DNA of 64,000 nucleotides from Lyophyllum atratum (GCA_014905825.1 JACGCN010000002.1:2914001-2978000), one strand, 5' to 3'. Counted from the first letter of the stretch, positions 38,880 to 49,889 are shown. Numbers and translations: made by a program. The notes: a model not told the origin generated them from the sequence alone.

Positions 38880-41800
38880 TTAACGAGGAGTCCACTTCAG
38901 CGCTTGTGAAGGCACCATCTGTAGTTGTACTCCAGACGCCACTAATCGATGATGCTCGATGTCCCAGATCTTCAACAATGTACAATACTATGTGAGCATA
39001 CCACGGCCCGCTTTTGATGAAATGTAGAACACACTTCGCTGCGACACGACCCGATGCCCTCGCCAGTCGACATGCTAGTATTCACGATCCTGAGCTTTGC
39101 ACCCCTGATCAAGGGCTCGCATTAGTTGATACGTCGTATCACAACGGCCTGATGAACGACTGACAGTTTGGCCGGATGGTGGAACACTGTGTTGATGGCT
39201 TGGGAAACGCCCACTTGGAAATCTCTGCCCTCGGCTGCGTTGAGGACTGCCAGGGCACAAACCGAGCACCTGCATTTCGGAGGGTTAGTGATGTGCTAGG
39301 CTCGGCCCAAAGCCTGAAGCCGGCCGAGGACGGGCCGCTTTGGGCCGAGCCGTGACGAGCCGTCTGGCAGGCCTCTGACGGCCTGCGGCTCAGGCTCATA
39401 ATTTGTGAAGCCTGAAGCCCCGTCCTGGGCCGCGGCTTTTGGTGGCTGGGATATATTTTTTTGCGCCAGATCTAAGAACTGTACAGTAGTAGAACAACAA
39501 ATAAATAATTGTATGCCTCGCGTTATTTGGCCGTGTTACAATCGGACAACGCAATGGCGGCACCGCGGCCCAATCGTGCAAAAAATCCCTCAACCAAACT
39601 CGTTGCAGACAACTCGGAGCCACCTCTGTTGACTTCACATCGCCAGAACATTGCCAATGCAGAAGCTGCTGCTGCAGCTGCTGCAGCTCTTGCTGCTGCC
39701 TCCACTGCTGCGGGACCCGAACCTCCGGTTGTGCAGCGTGTGCCTGAAACCTCGACATCATCCAACCCCGCGACCTCGACATCATCCAACCACGCGTTCT
39801 CGGCTACGCCTCGCGTAGATCTAACAACATCTCAGCGGACGAGCTCAACATCAGCTCTACAACTGGACTCAACGACTTCAACCAACAAGCGTAAAGACAA
39901 TCCAGGTACGGTCTGGTCATCATCTATTCTTCATGTTTCACTCACAACGGGCATACTAGGAGAGACAGATGGCGAAGTTGACAAGACGGGCTTGTACAAG
40001 GACGTCGACATCTTGGATATCGAAGATTCTGATGAAGAAAAACGCCGCACCGAGAACAAGAACCCGAGAAAAGATCTGGACCATTTCTTCGAAGCCTCAA
40101 AGGCCCCGAGCGGAGGTGACAAAAATCCACGGCGGTTGTGCAAGCTCTGCAAGTGAGTTCCTGAACATAATTAGCAATTATCAGAGCTCTTACGGCTCGT
40201 TTTCTATTCAGGGCTGGAAAAGGATGTCCGGTACAGCAGGTCCACATTGTCGATCAACACTCGACACTTCGTCGACACCTGGCATCAAAGCACAAGGTAT
40301 GATTCTCACGGAGACTGCGACACGACGTCGGCCGCTACTTATGACAGTTATGCAGGGCCCGTATCATAAATGGTGTAAGGAAACCGGGTTCATTTCAATG
40401 CTGGCCGAGGATTCGAAACAACGGCGACTCGAGGCGGCGGCAAGTGTAACGGCAGAACAAACGAAGGTCGACTCGCATTTCCGCACACTGGAGCCGGGCG
40501 AAAAGCCAGTGCCGTATTCCGACGAGTTGTTCAAAGAGGCGGCTATCCAGTGGTTGGTTGAGACTGATCAGGTAAGCTATGCCAATGTCTCAAGTATCGA
40601 ACTCACGTCGCGTTCACTAGCCAATTCAAGCCTTCGAACACCCGTCTTTCAAGAACATGATTGACGTGGCGGCCCGAGCGACACGGGGTGTCACCTTGCC
40701 TAACCGTAAACAAACGCGGGAGGCCATCATGGAATTATTCAAGCAGCAAATGCGAGCACTACGGGACCGCTTACAGGTGAGTATCGTGCTATTCCATACG
40801 GTGATTCAAGTACTAATGTGATGCTTGTCTTCAACAGAGTAAAGCTGTCACGGGCGATATCAGCCTGACTTGCGATGCGTGGCAGGCATCGAACGCTGAT
40901 AGCTACTTCGCAGTCACCGGGCACTGGATCGAGGAACGCACTCCTGGAAAATGGACCCTCGAACATGGACTTTTCGGGTTCATGCGCATGAATACTGCGC
41001 ACAACGGGAAGCGACTTGGCCAAGCCTTATTCAAGATATGCGATCGTCTTGGGATCGCACACCGGGTACGTGACTACGTCCTCTTTACAACAAGAAGCAT
41101 TAACTGAAAATTTCCTTCAGATCGGACACGTTACTTGCGACAACGCTGCGAATAACAACACGATGATGAGTGAGTTTGCAGTCCGATATAAGGAACGAAC
41201 CGGCCGCAAATTTGATGTGCGTAATCGACATATTCGGTGAGTCGACCCACTCACCTTCCGCTTGCCTGTCGTTAACATTAACTGCTGTCCCGTCCGCAGG
41301 TGCTTGGCCCACATCATAAACCTCGCCACCCAGGCCCTCATATCAACGCGAAGCAAGACAAAATATTTCAATCCTCACGAAATTGAAGAACATCTCCCCG
41401 ACACGGATGCGGCTGAACGAGACGAGTTGGGCCTCGTTCGTGCCATCGTAGTCAAGGTAATGAGTGCTTTGACTCTTATAATTCTAAACTTAATGCTTAT
41501 CTCAATTAGGAGCGTTCGTCTTCGCAACGAAAAGACTTATTCAAGGCCATACAAGTACGAGATGGAACCAAATCTGCGGAGAAGAAGCGGCCGCCGGTTC
41601 AGCTGCTCCTCGATATGAAGGTCCGCTGGGGATCATCATACATCATGCTCCACCGTGCCGAGTCTCTTAGAATGGTAGGTCATAATCCGCCCATTGATAT
41701 AGTTGTATCTGACTGCAATTTTCATAGCATGTCGATACATTTGTGTATGAGCTCGGTCTCAAGGCCGAGAGCATCAACAAACGCGCAAAGATAGATGCAT

Positions 41801-43615
41801 TGAAGCTTACCAATGAAGAATGGGGAAGAGTCGGCATATTTTGCTCGCTTCTTAGTGTGAGTCTTTTTGAATACTATCTATCCGCCTATCATAAATATTC
41901 TGCTCAGCATGCGGACAAGGCTCAACAAGCATTTTCATCTGTTCGTGTACCGACACTCTTTAATGCTGTCCCTGCGGTCGAGGCCCTGCATTCGGCGTGG
42001 CATAACCGATCAATCAAAGCGAAATATGCACCTTTTCGTGATGCATTGGACGCCGCTTGCGCAAAGCTCGGAGAGTACTACGAGAAGACTGCTGATTCGA
42101 ATGCTCACATCCTTGCCATGGGTATGTCGTACTCCTAGCTGTCATGTAGGTAGCATGTTAACGTGCTCATATCCTTAGTCCTCCATCCTACGCGAAAGAT
42201 GGGTCATTTCAAGAAGCACTGGGACAAGGATCTTCAAGATGACGTTCGTGATTTGGTCCTCAAAGTGGTAAGTTGAATGCTGTTCGTACCTTCCTCTATT
42301 GAAGATGACATCTCCTCCACTGCAGTTCAAAGAACGTTACCAAGCCTTGCATGCTTCAACATCGACGTCTGCCCAGCCGCCACGCAAAAAACGGAGAACA
42401 GCTGGCGTTCTATTGCGCGCAAACAACACCGACTCCGACAGCTCGGACTCTGATGTTGACACACCAAGTGATCCGACAAAGCCCTGGATGACTGAGTTTC
42501 AACGGTACCTCGACACAAACGAGATTTTACCGGAAGAAATGACTGTCGTTGAATGGTGGGGTGTGAGTACATCTATGGACTGCTCAAGATGTCGCGGTGG
42601 GCTGATCACATGTCTCTTTGAAGATGAATGCTCATCGGTATCCCACTTGGGCGTCCCTTGGGCGTGACTACCTCGCTGTTATGGCATCGTCAGTCTCGAG
42701 TGAGCGTGCCTTCTCATCCGCAGGGATCACGATTAGCAAGCGCCGCAATCGCTTGAAAGGTGATATTGTTGAAGCGTTACAATGCCTCAAATGCATGTAT
42801 CATAACAACCTTATCTTTCGGGAGGTAGATACTTGTGCGGATGAGGAGCAGTTTTTGGAGGAGGATAGCTCGGCAGCTGATGGTGAAACGGGTTTCTCGT
42901 GGGACCAGCTCCTCGAGGATGATGCTGATGATGTCGCAGACTCGGACATAGATATGGCGGGTTTAGACATAGACGTTTACTAGTTGATATCTGTAGTAGC
43001 TAGCCACACCCTCCCCCCTCAGAAATGTAGGCAGAAGCCGCGGCCTGAGCCCAAGCCGGGCCCAAGCCGGCCTGAAGCCTACATGACGGCTCAGGCTTAT
43101 AATTTAACGAGCCCAAGCCTGCCAAAGACGAGCCCAAGACCAGGCTTTTGGGCCGGGCCGGGCCTAGCACATCACTACGGAGGGTGCGTAAAGTGAGTTT
43201 ATGCAGCAGCTTCAGGTCTCCGCTGATTGACGTAGACAGGCAACGCACTCATCAATCAAAAAAACTGCACATCCATGTTGCATGTTCCCTGTCCCACCAA
43301 GCATGTCTGGCATACATAATGAGTGGTTAATCACGAACTTCTGTCAAGACCGCACCAACCTGATGTCACGTCAATCTCACACACCACCCTTCCTTCGATC
43401 CTGCACGGGTCCTCTGGGTTCTTCACAAGAGAAACCTCTACCACCCTCACCCTGCTCGCAACTGACTTAGCGAAACTGGCTCTACGGGCACGGAATACGG
43501 CAAGCCATTTCAGAGGCACTTCCTTGATTTCGCGCGGGGCGTTACCCGCAACTTGAGAAATCACATCATCGGGGAAGTCCGTACTGAGAATGCTCCGGGC
43601 AGCGGTAGAGACCAT
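38880..43615 (-). CDS. Hotdog-fold thioesterase-superfamily protein, paralog 3 (intron carries a hAT transposon)
   Basis: The exons lie on both sides of a transposon. The ATG at 43615 opens MVSTAARSILSTDFPDDVIS, then CRIEGRVVCEIDVTS. Exon 2 is DMLGGTGNMQHGCAVFLIDE, ending at 43248 on a GTGCGT donor. Exon 3 starts at 39269 after ATGCAG with CSVCALAVLNAAEGRDFQVG, VSQAINTVFHHPAKL. Exon 4 has IVNTSMSTGEGIGSCRSE, and the last exon reads IWDIEHHRLVASGVQLQMVP up to the TAA at 38880. Intron positions match the paralogs. The donor-acceptor phases around the last exon (GAAG|GTGTGT) do not fit exactly, so that junction may be damaged. The HGG motif reads QHG. Removing the transposon and one target duplication leaves a normal 78-nt intron; the present one is 3,978 nt (39270-43247). 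Expression depends on splicing out the insertion. Confidence 0.72.
39278..39285. repeat. Left 8-bp target-site duplication of hAT
   Basis: CGGAGGGT immediately precedes the terminal TAGTGATG. The same eight bases follow the right terminus at 43178-43185. Confidence 0.95.
39299..39351. repeat. Subterminal 15-bp inverted repeat in hAT left end
   Basis: GGCTCGGCCCAAAGC (39299-39313) and its exact complement GCTTTGGGCCGAGCC (39337-39351) could form a hairpin with a 23-base loop. Related GGCCCAAGCC motifs recur at the right end. Transposases of this superfamily bind such subterminal motifs, so it is a candidate binding site. Confidence 0.8.
39554..42983 (+). CDS. hAT transposase (BED finger, RNase H-like core, hAT dimerisation domain)
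   Basis: About ten exons form an open reading frame from the ATG at 39554 to the TAG at 42983. The N-terminus is Ala/Ser/Thr-rich. A BED-type zinc finger follows: RRLCKLC, then after a short intron STLRRHLASKH (C-x2-C ... H-x4-H). The RNase H-like core shows the first acidic residue in GDISLTCDAWQASNADSYFA, the second in IGHVTCDNAANNNTMMSEFA, and CLAHIINLATQAL between core strands. RVPTLFNAVPAVEALHSAWH precedes the C-terminal part. The hAT dimerisation region is WASLGRDYLAVMASSVSSER, AFSSAGITISKRRNRL. The tail is acidic. I see no forced stop or frameshift, so the element may be autonomous. It catalyses cut-and-paste transposition of hAT ends. Confidence 0.88.
43178..43185. repeat. Right 8-bp target-site duplication of hAT
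   Basis: CGGAGGGT, identical to the left copy at 39278-39285, directly after the terminal CATCACTA. Confidence 0.95.
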
Positions 43616-43902
43616 GGTCGTAAAGACAGATTCAGGACGCCTGGCCGTGCCTGAGGGTGCGATAGAATATAAAGTATGGAGGAGACAAGAGGATACATGA
43701 TATCCAGCCGGTTAGGAGAAACCCGACCCGGTGTAGGAAGCGGCAAAGCCCTGCAAAGCCACGTGTACCGCCACACTCAACTTCCCGCTTCGATCACTAA
43801 TTAAGTTGAAAATCGCTTCCGCCCTTTCCAGTACAGTTACCATGATCACCTTTAAAACTGCCATGCTCAACGGTGCTGATTCATAGCGCCCCACGCAGAC
43901 CC
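43616..43902. promoter_or_regulatory. Bidirectional promoter between thioesterase paralogs 3 and 4
   Basis: Paralog 3 starts leftward at 43615 and paralog 4 rightward at 43903, so this 287-bp spacer must drive both. No TATA box or operator can be named by eye. Confidence 0.5.
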
Positions 43903-44694
43903 ATGGCCAATCGCATGCCCAATGTCAAGGCCACCACGGACGTCTCGCATATTAGAGGCAATGTGAGCGATGACGAGAAGCGCCTCGCCCTGAAGATCTT
44001 GGCCCATTTCGTGAGCACCCGGGAGAAGTCGTATGGGGCTGACGTTGGCCAGCGGTTAAAGATGGTTGAGGTGAATGTGTGGGGGAGGGACAGCCCAGGG
44101 GCCTACGGGGAAACCGTATTCGAGGTCGAGGTTGAGAAAGGTGTGTAGCTCGCTCAAATCCATCGCCGCAAAATAATCGAATTGGCGTTCTCCCTTTCCT
44201 TACTTGCCTACAGATATGTGCAACATATTTGGGACATTGCATGGAGCGTGTGCGGCTTATATGATCGATCCGTGCGTCTCTGCCGTTCACAGTTTGGAGC
44301 AACTAAGCGGACCTTACGCAGATGTTCTGTGTCGTCTCTAATTGTACTTGGAAATGCGACGGGCGTCGATGGTACCGGTGTCTCTCAATCCATGAATTTA
44401 ATGTGGCATCAGCCTGCTCATCTGTATGTGATTTGCGACCGTTCAACCTCCATAGAGACTGATGATTCCATATAGAGGAATGAAGTTGCGCATCGTATCA
44501 ACGTCTGTATTCATCCATGGTCGAGTTCGTTCCGCGCGTTGCGAGGTAGGTCGTACCCTGATGATCGAAACGGGTGCCTCGCTTTCTGACGATCACGATA
44601 GATGTGGAATGGTGATCAGCTATGTGTATCTGCGGTTCATTCTACCGTCAATCCCTGGGCGAATGAAAAGATGACAGCGAAAGGCAAACTGTGA
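43903..44694 (+). CDS. Hotdog-fold thioesterase-superfamily protein, paralog 4
   Basis: Five exons. The ATG at 43903 gives MANRMPNVKATTDVSHIRGN, then RLKMVEVNVWGRDSPGAYGE, TVFEVEVEKG at a GTGTGT donor. Exon 2 reads DMCNIFGTLHGACAAYMIDP, exon 3 CSVSSLIVLGNATGVDGTGV, SQSMNLMWHQPAHL, exon 4 GMKLRIVSTSVFIHGRVRSA with RCE at its end, and exon 5 MWNGDQLCVSAVHSTVNPWA, NEKMTAKGKL, ending with TGA at 44694. All introns sit at the same places as in the other paralogs. The HGG motif is HGA. It is the most diverged of the four copies but has an open frame and good splice sites. The closest neighbour is paralog 3, head to head. A thioesterase-like or non-catalytic hotdog role is inferred from the family only. 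Confidence 0.78.
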
Positions 44695-44989
44695 AGCTTT
44701 GGGACCTCTAGTCATTGTCTAATATCCGTTCTTTTGTATTAGAAGGTAAGGCCCGTTCTCTCTCGCTGGTAAACCCTCAGCTTACACAACGATAAGCTTG
44801 CTCTTGTTCCTTCATTTGTATCATACCTACCTGTACAAGCTCTAATCCTGATTCTGTATACGATGATGCTGGTATAAGCGCCAATATCAAGAGCTTCCAG
44901 CAGCCTTTGAAGCTCCAGCCTAGGCATCGCGAAAGCAAGGTGAGATTCCAATCAATTGCTGAACCCGGTGCTACTGCAGGTCCAACGAC

Positions 44990-45883
44990 CTATGCCTGGG
45001 TGGGCAAGGATTGCAGGTAGGCGCGCAGTTTCTCTAAGGCTTTGTATCGGTGTGACATCTTGTTCTTCTCTTCAGAAGGCATTTCTGCGTATCTGTGTGG
45101 CAAAATGGTCAATGATCCATAGAGGAGAACGCAAATATAGGACCAACGTGAATCCTGTCCCATCAGGTTCGAAAACAGCATCCCATCCAAAGATCTTCGG
45201 GCCCCTCGCAGGCACGATCGACCCGTCTGTACGCCCCTCAAACACAATCGGTTCAGTGCCTGCGTTCGATGATCAGCGATAGGTTATAGTTATCACTGCA
45301 AATCAGGGACTCCTTGTACCTGGTCCAGCAGAATAGGCAAATGTACAGAGAGCCCATGCGGCTTTGGTCGGGAAGCCTACGAGGAGGTTGTTCAGGCCTT
45401 CATGCCCTACTTCTGCCATAAAGTGCTTGATGTAAGGTCCAGGCAGACCATTGAGTGCGGCATAGCATAGCGCTGTGTCCTCGGTTATACACGCGGCACC
45501 TGTCTATCCGGTCGAGGGAATTTAGAACAGGGCCATGGAGTCACGGATAGATTGGCTGCCTAGGCAACTTACAAGTTCAGCAGCTCTTCGACACTTATCT
45601 TTCGCGACTTCTTGCGTCGTTCCCTGGATTTCCGGAACTGTGAATTATAAAGTAGTGATTTTGTGTGTCAGATCGCGCACAGTTTCGAGAATCGAGGCTA
45701 GGCTACTTGCTATCAAGGCTTTGCGAGTCTATCTCGATCGGGTGGCCTCCTTCTGAAAGAATAGCCTTCACTTCTTTGAGCTTGTTCACGTTTCCCGTGA
45801 CAAAAACTGCCAACAGGGTATATGAGTGATCGATGCGAGGAGATCGTGAGCCACTAGAAGTGCTCACTGAGGGGTTTGGACAT
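44990..45883 (-). CDS. HAM1: Inosine triphosphate pyrophosphatase (HAM1/ITPA)
   Basis: Hydrolyses ITP, dITP and XTP to monophosphates, keeping deaminated purines out of DNA and RNA. The ATG at 45883 gives MSKPL, spliced to [20 protein letters not shown], with the conserved TxNxxKxxE motif in its [11 protein letters not shown] form. Later exons read [20 protein letters not shown], then [20 protein letters not shown] with PGPYIKHF, then [20 protein letters not shown], then [20 protein letters not shown] with [12 protein letters not shown], and [20 protein letters not shown] with [16 protein letters not shown] at 44990. The second intron has a GC donor (GAT A|GCAAGT); all others are GT. The acceptor before TGAAC is GATAG, six bases upstream of an apparent ACAG. 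Length and motifs fit a functional enzyme. Confidence 0.93.
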
Positions 45884-46013
45884 GATGACTCCAAGTCCGA
45901 AGTGGTGGCTAAAGATAGATTACCTTAAATTTCCAAGTCCGGTCGACGCGGTCGGAGTATAGAATTAGTTGATTTGCTCTCCGCCCTCCGACTACCATCA
46001 ACATCTGACTGGT
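45884..46013. promoter_or_regulatory. HAM1 upstream region
   Basis: Short spacer between the HAM1 start and the orphan fragment; presumed HAM1 promoter, no motif recognised. Confidence 0.3.
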
Positions 46014-46196
46014 ATGGAATCTTCCTCGTATTCTCTCGAATCGAGTATCACCTCTTCAACTGCGTTTACAACCACTACTTCCCCAGGAAGCACAATTCCA
46101 GGCCGTGGAGCTCTTTCTGGGAAGGCCATTCTAGCTCTATGCAAGGCCGGACCTGTTAGCTATAGTACTACACCAGGAGTCCCTTTTTCTCTATAA
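46014..46196 (+). pseudogene. Truncated copy of the GxxSGKxILAL gene fragment
   Basis: The ATG at 46014 opens MESSSYSLESSITSSTAFTT, TTSPGSTIPGRGALSGKAIL, ALCKA, after which similarity to the 13.4-kb copy stops and the frame soon ends. The match covers the Ser/Thr-rich lead and the GxxSGKxILAL block. The sequence is homologous to 13410-13530, about 32 kb away. It stands about 200 bp upstream of the NLR gene, and could be an unspliced first exon or a relic of a duplicated gene. The function is unknown. Confidence 0.45.
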
Positions 46197-46404
46197 TCTT
46201 ACCCGAAGGGCTCGATCTATTTCGTTCGGCAAGACCAAGGTACTTCAGCTCAATCGATAAAATCCGAATGAGGAAGTGAAGACGTCTATCATTGCTCACG
46301 AGACCCTTGATTACACACGGATGATACACATGGCCGATGGCAGATAGGCGCACCAGCTTCTGACCTGGACTACTTGGACTACTCCGAGTCGTTCTGTGTT
46401 AGCC

Positions 46405-49400
46405 ATGTCTCTAGGCAGTCCTGCCTCTTGGTGGTCAAAGCGCTCAAGTTTGCGCGGCAGAGAGAAGAAAAAACAGGCGAGTCTATTATACTCGAGTTTT
46501 CAAAGGCTTGGAATGATCATTGATGACGTTGAATACTCTTTAGTCGTCTACTGAAGTAGCTGAGCAAAAGCAAGACAAGGACGATCTAGGAAATCCGACT
46601 CGGGGTGAATATGTCTGTGAAGCAGCAAAGGAGTTTCTGAAGGTGATGGAGGCTGTGGCCCAGGGTATCCCTGTTCCTGGAGTCGGTGCAATTGTGAAGA
46701 TTGCTTTAAATCTCATCAAAATGTGTGAGGTACAATTGAAGTCGCTGCCTTCATATGTGATATTTCTCATTTTTCCCCATCTAGGACAGTCACGCGACTT
46801 TGGAACGAGCAGAAGAACTAAAATTGCGAATCAAAACGTTGGTCGCCGTCTTAGTTGACGAATTGAAGGGCAAAAAGGCGGACGAGATACAAGAAAAGCT
46901 CAAGGCTGATATCTTGTCATTAGAGAAGTGAGAGCCTTTCTAAGTTCACCTCTAATGCCACGGCGAATTTTCTGCTTCCAGGGACTTGCTGTATATTCAA
47001 AAGAAACTCGAGGAGATTTTGTCACAGTCCCCTGCCCTTGTGATACTGTTCAAAAGCTTCAATGAAGAGAAAGTCCAGAAGTGCGTTGAGCGCTTACATA
47101 CTTCATTGGAACGCTTCAATGTACTGTTGCACACTTGAGGCGTCCCGACATGTTGACCAACCTGAACTTTCTGCTTCCAGCTAACACGCGAAATAAACCA
47201 TGCCAACCTTCTCCACCGCCTAGAAAAACAGATTCTCCAATTCGACGCGAGCCAACGAGAGCAACGAGAGCAACTCGAAAGCATTCAATTCGGGATAGAT
47301 GAGATAAAGCTTCTCCTCGGCGATCGGCCGGATGGTAGCTCGACGTCGCAATCTCACTCGCGGGCTACAATGCCTGCTCCTACGAGCCTCTTCTACGGGC
47401 GAGATCACGTCGTCGCCGATCTCGTGGCGAACCTAACCAATGTGACGGAAGGTAAGAAGAGTCCGCGAATTTGTCTTTTAGGTCCTGGTGGAATGGGCAA
47501 AACGTCAACCGCCCTCGCTGCGATGGCACATCCCGATACCAAGAAGTGTTTTCCTGACACTAATCAGGCCTGGGTGCCGTGCGTCATGGCGACATCAATT
47601 CCACTTTTCCTCGACACACTATCCCAGTCGTTGGGTATTACAAAAACGTCTGTAAACCCCCGTAGTGACATTCTTAACGAGCTCAAATCATCTCCACCAC
47701 TGGTCCTCCTACTCGATAACTTTGAAACACCGTGGAACATAGACGGGGGCCGAGCAGATACAGAGCGGATTCTTCGCAATATTGAACAACTCCCCCACAT
47801 CACCCTCTTCCTGACAATGCGATCCTCCGCCCCGCCCTGCAAGGGGATCCGCTGGCACGCCGTTGATCTCAAGGCTGTCGATGCCGAGGCTGCGCGCCAA
47901 ATCTATTCCGAAATATACCCTGCGGGGGGCACGGATCCGCAGCTGCCACAGCTACTCCAACTGGTGGGATATTTGCCGCTGGCGATCACATTGATCGCGT
48001 CCTTCGGACATTTCACGTCGCTTGGAGCTGAAGACCTTATGAAGCAGTACAATGTCACAGGTACTGCCATGCTTGGACAAGGCTCTGATGCGGAGAACAG
48101 TATGGACATCTGCATTAGCCTCTCCGTTGACAGTCCGCCTATGAAGCGACATCCCGAGGCATTCGAGCTTCTCGCGATCCTCGCCATGTTGCCCGTCGGA
48201 ACCACAGCCAATATGTTGATCACCTGGTGGGCACGTGAGGTTCGGAACGTCGCAGGCGCCCTCCAGGTCCTCGGGGAAACATCCCTAGTTGAACGACAGG
48301 ATACCACTTTCGTTGTCCTTCCTGTCATTCAACGATATGTCCTAGATGCTGCCCGCTTCCCTAGCCATGTGCGCACATCCATGGTTGAATCGGCGTGCGA
48401 TTTTTTGGGAAAACATAAATCTTCTCCTGGAGATGCTTCGTACAAGGAAGACACCAAGGCAATTGCTATAGAGGAAAGCAATCTGCAAGAAATTCTCATG
48501 GGGGCAACGACGCCCACACCTCCTTTGATTGATGCGCTTCTGGTGCTGGCACGGCACCAGCGACACACGAGACCACGCACCGACGTTATTGAACATGCCT
48601 TCAAGCTTGTGCGCCAGCTGAAGGACCGCCCCGACATCGTTGGGAGAACTATGGAGTGTTACGGCCTCATTTTCTCTACCTTCATTCGCGACAATGAAGC
48701 CTTGGAACAGTTCACTCTCGCGCGCGAAGTATATCTCTCGATTCCTGACACCAGTAAAGCTGCCATGTGTTTATTACACCAGCTCGAGGTGCACAACCAC
48801 TCGACTCACCCGGTTGTCGCAGAAAATAAGGCACTCATCGAAAAGGCACAAGCTGAATTTGAAGCTGCTCGTGATACTCACGGCACTGCACTCTGTCTAT
48901 ATCATTTAGGCACCTTGGCTTGGCAGAACGCCACATCGTGGCCTTCACCTGCTGAAGAAGTTGCACATGCCGCCGACCTACTTGACCGTGCCAGGGCAAT
49001 GTTTGATGGGCCGCTCCACATCGCCAATTGCTCCTCTGAGCTTGCCAAAAACTATTACTGGGCAGCACAGTATGAGGAGGCACAAACTCAGGCTGTATCT
49101 GCGGCGCAACAATACCAGGAAATTGGATTCTATGACACAGACCCGTCCATTATGCACGCGCGCTCATGTCTTGCCCGGCGTGACTATGATGGCGGTCTCT
49201 TTGTGGTGATTCCAATGCTTGAAACGGCCAAGTCGTACGGCGTGTCCCTTACGATTGCTATGATACTGGAGCTGATAGGACTTTTTTGGGCATGTATGGG
49301 GAAGAAAGCTGATGCACGAGGTGCTTTCGAGGAATCCTTGCACTATTCATCCACAGTATCAGATGCGGGCGTGACGCATCGTGCTCGTTTCTTTTTGAGG

Positions 49401-49490
49401 AAATTGTTGGATCCAGGGACGATCCCCGATAGCGAAGAAGAGAGGTATATTGAAATCATATACCCTTTTGATATTGTAGGTATGCTTTAA
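46405..49490 (+). CDS. NLR protein: helical N-terminus, NB-ARC-type NTPase, TPR-like repeats
   Basis: Nucleotide-binding receptor of the kind linked to fungal self/non-self recognition. The ATG at 46405 gives MSLGSPASWWSKRSSLRGRE, then a GC-donor intron (CAG|GCGAGT) to SSTEVAEQKQDKDDLGNPTR. The N-terminal region (about 240 residues, four introns) is helical and resembles HeLo/MLKL-like bundles: EFLKVMEAVAQGIPVPGVGA, IVKIALNLIKMCE, LERAEELKLRIKTLVAVLVD. The NTPase has Walker A LLGPGGMGKTSTALAAMAHP and Walker B PPLVLLLDNFETPW, then TMRSSAP and GYLPLAITLIASFG (GLPL-like). After a winged-helix-like region come TPR-like repeats (MCLLHQLEVHNHSTHPVVAE, ALCLYHLGTLAWQNATSW, ELAKNYYWAAQYEEAQTQAV, ELIGLFWACMGKKADARGAF). 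It is about 945 residues and looks intact. The trigger and the type of cell death, if any, are inferred only from the family. Confidence 0.85.
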
Positions 49491-49889
49491 TTACTTTACT
49501 TAGATTGTAGGTACGTGGTAGGCGCCTCATAATTATTGCGTCGACAAGATGCTGTGGTCCAACCCATGTCGCGTCAGGACCCCTTTTCTCTCTCATGAAT
49601 CGTCATCCCCGGATGTCGCTTCATCTGCTTGGACAAGCTATCACCCAGCTAAATTCGTCAATCTGCTCATTGCATAGCTCCCTAGCTGCCTTTGAAACTC
49701 TCTTTGAACCCTGGAACATCCTCAATAGCCTGGATTGTAGCCCAATGACCTCGTTATTTGTTGCGCTTCTTCCCGACCCCCTAAACGCAATACCTTAGCC
49801 GTCGCCCCTGTTTGAACTTGAGAAGAGTCCGCTCCAAACGTCTTGAACACTCTTCGTCCTGTTCAGCTTAGCTACCACCAATTGCTCCC
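49491..49889. other. Intergenic, no supported gene
   Basis: About 400 bp after the NLR stop with no plausible exon. Confidence 0.45.

Larger units (their letters stand above)
39286..43177 (+). mobile_element. Complete hAT-superfamily DNA transposon
   Basis: 3,892-bp element with 16-bp perfect terminal inverted repeats, TAGTGATGTGCTAGGC at the left and its complement at the right. It is flanked by a perfect 8-bp target duplication, CGGAGGGT, at 39278-39285 and 43178-43185. The 8-bp duplication and the transposase C-terminus place it in hAT. The subterminal regions are GC-rich and full of GGCCC/GGGCC motifs. It lies within an intron of thioesterase paralog 3, in the opposite orientation. The identical target duplication and intact transposase suggest a fairly recent insertion. 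Confidence 0.95.
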
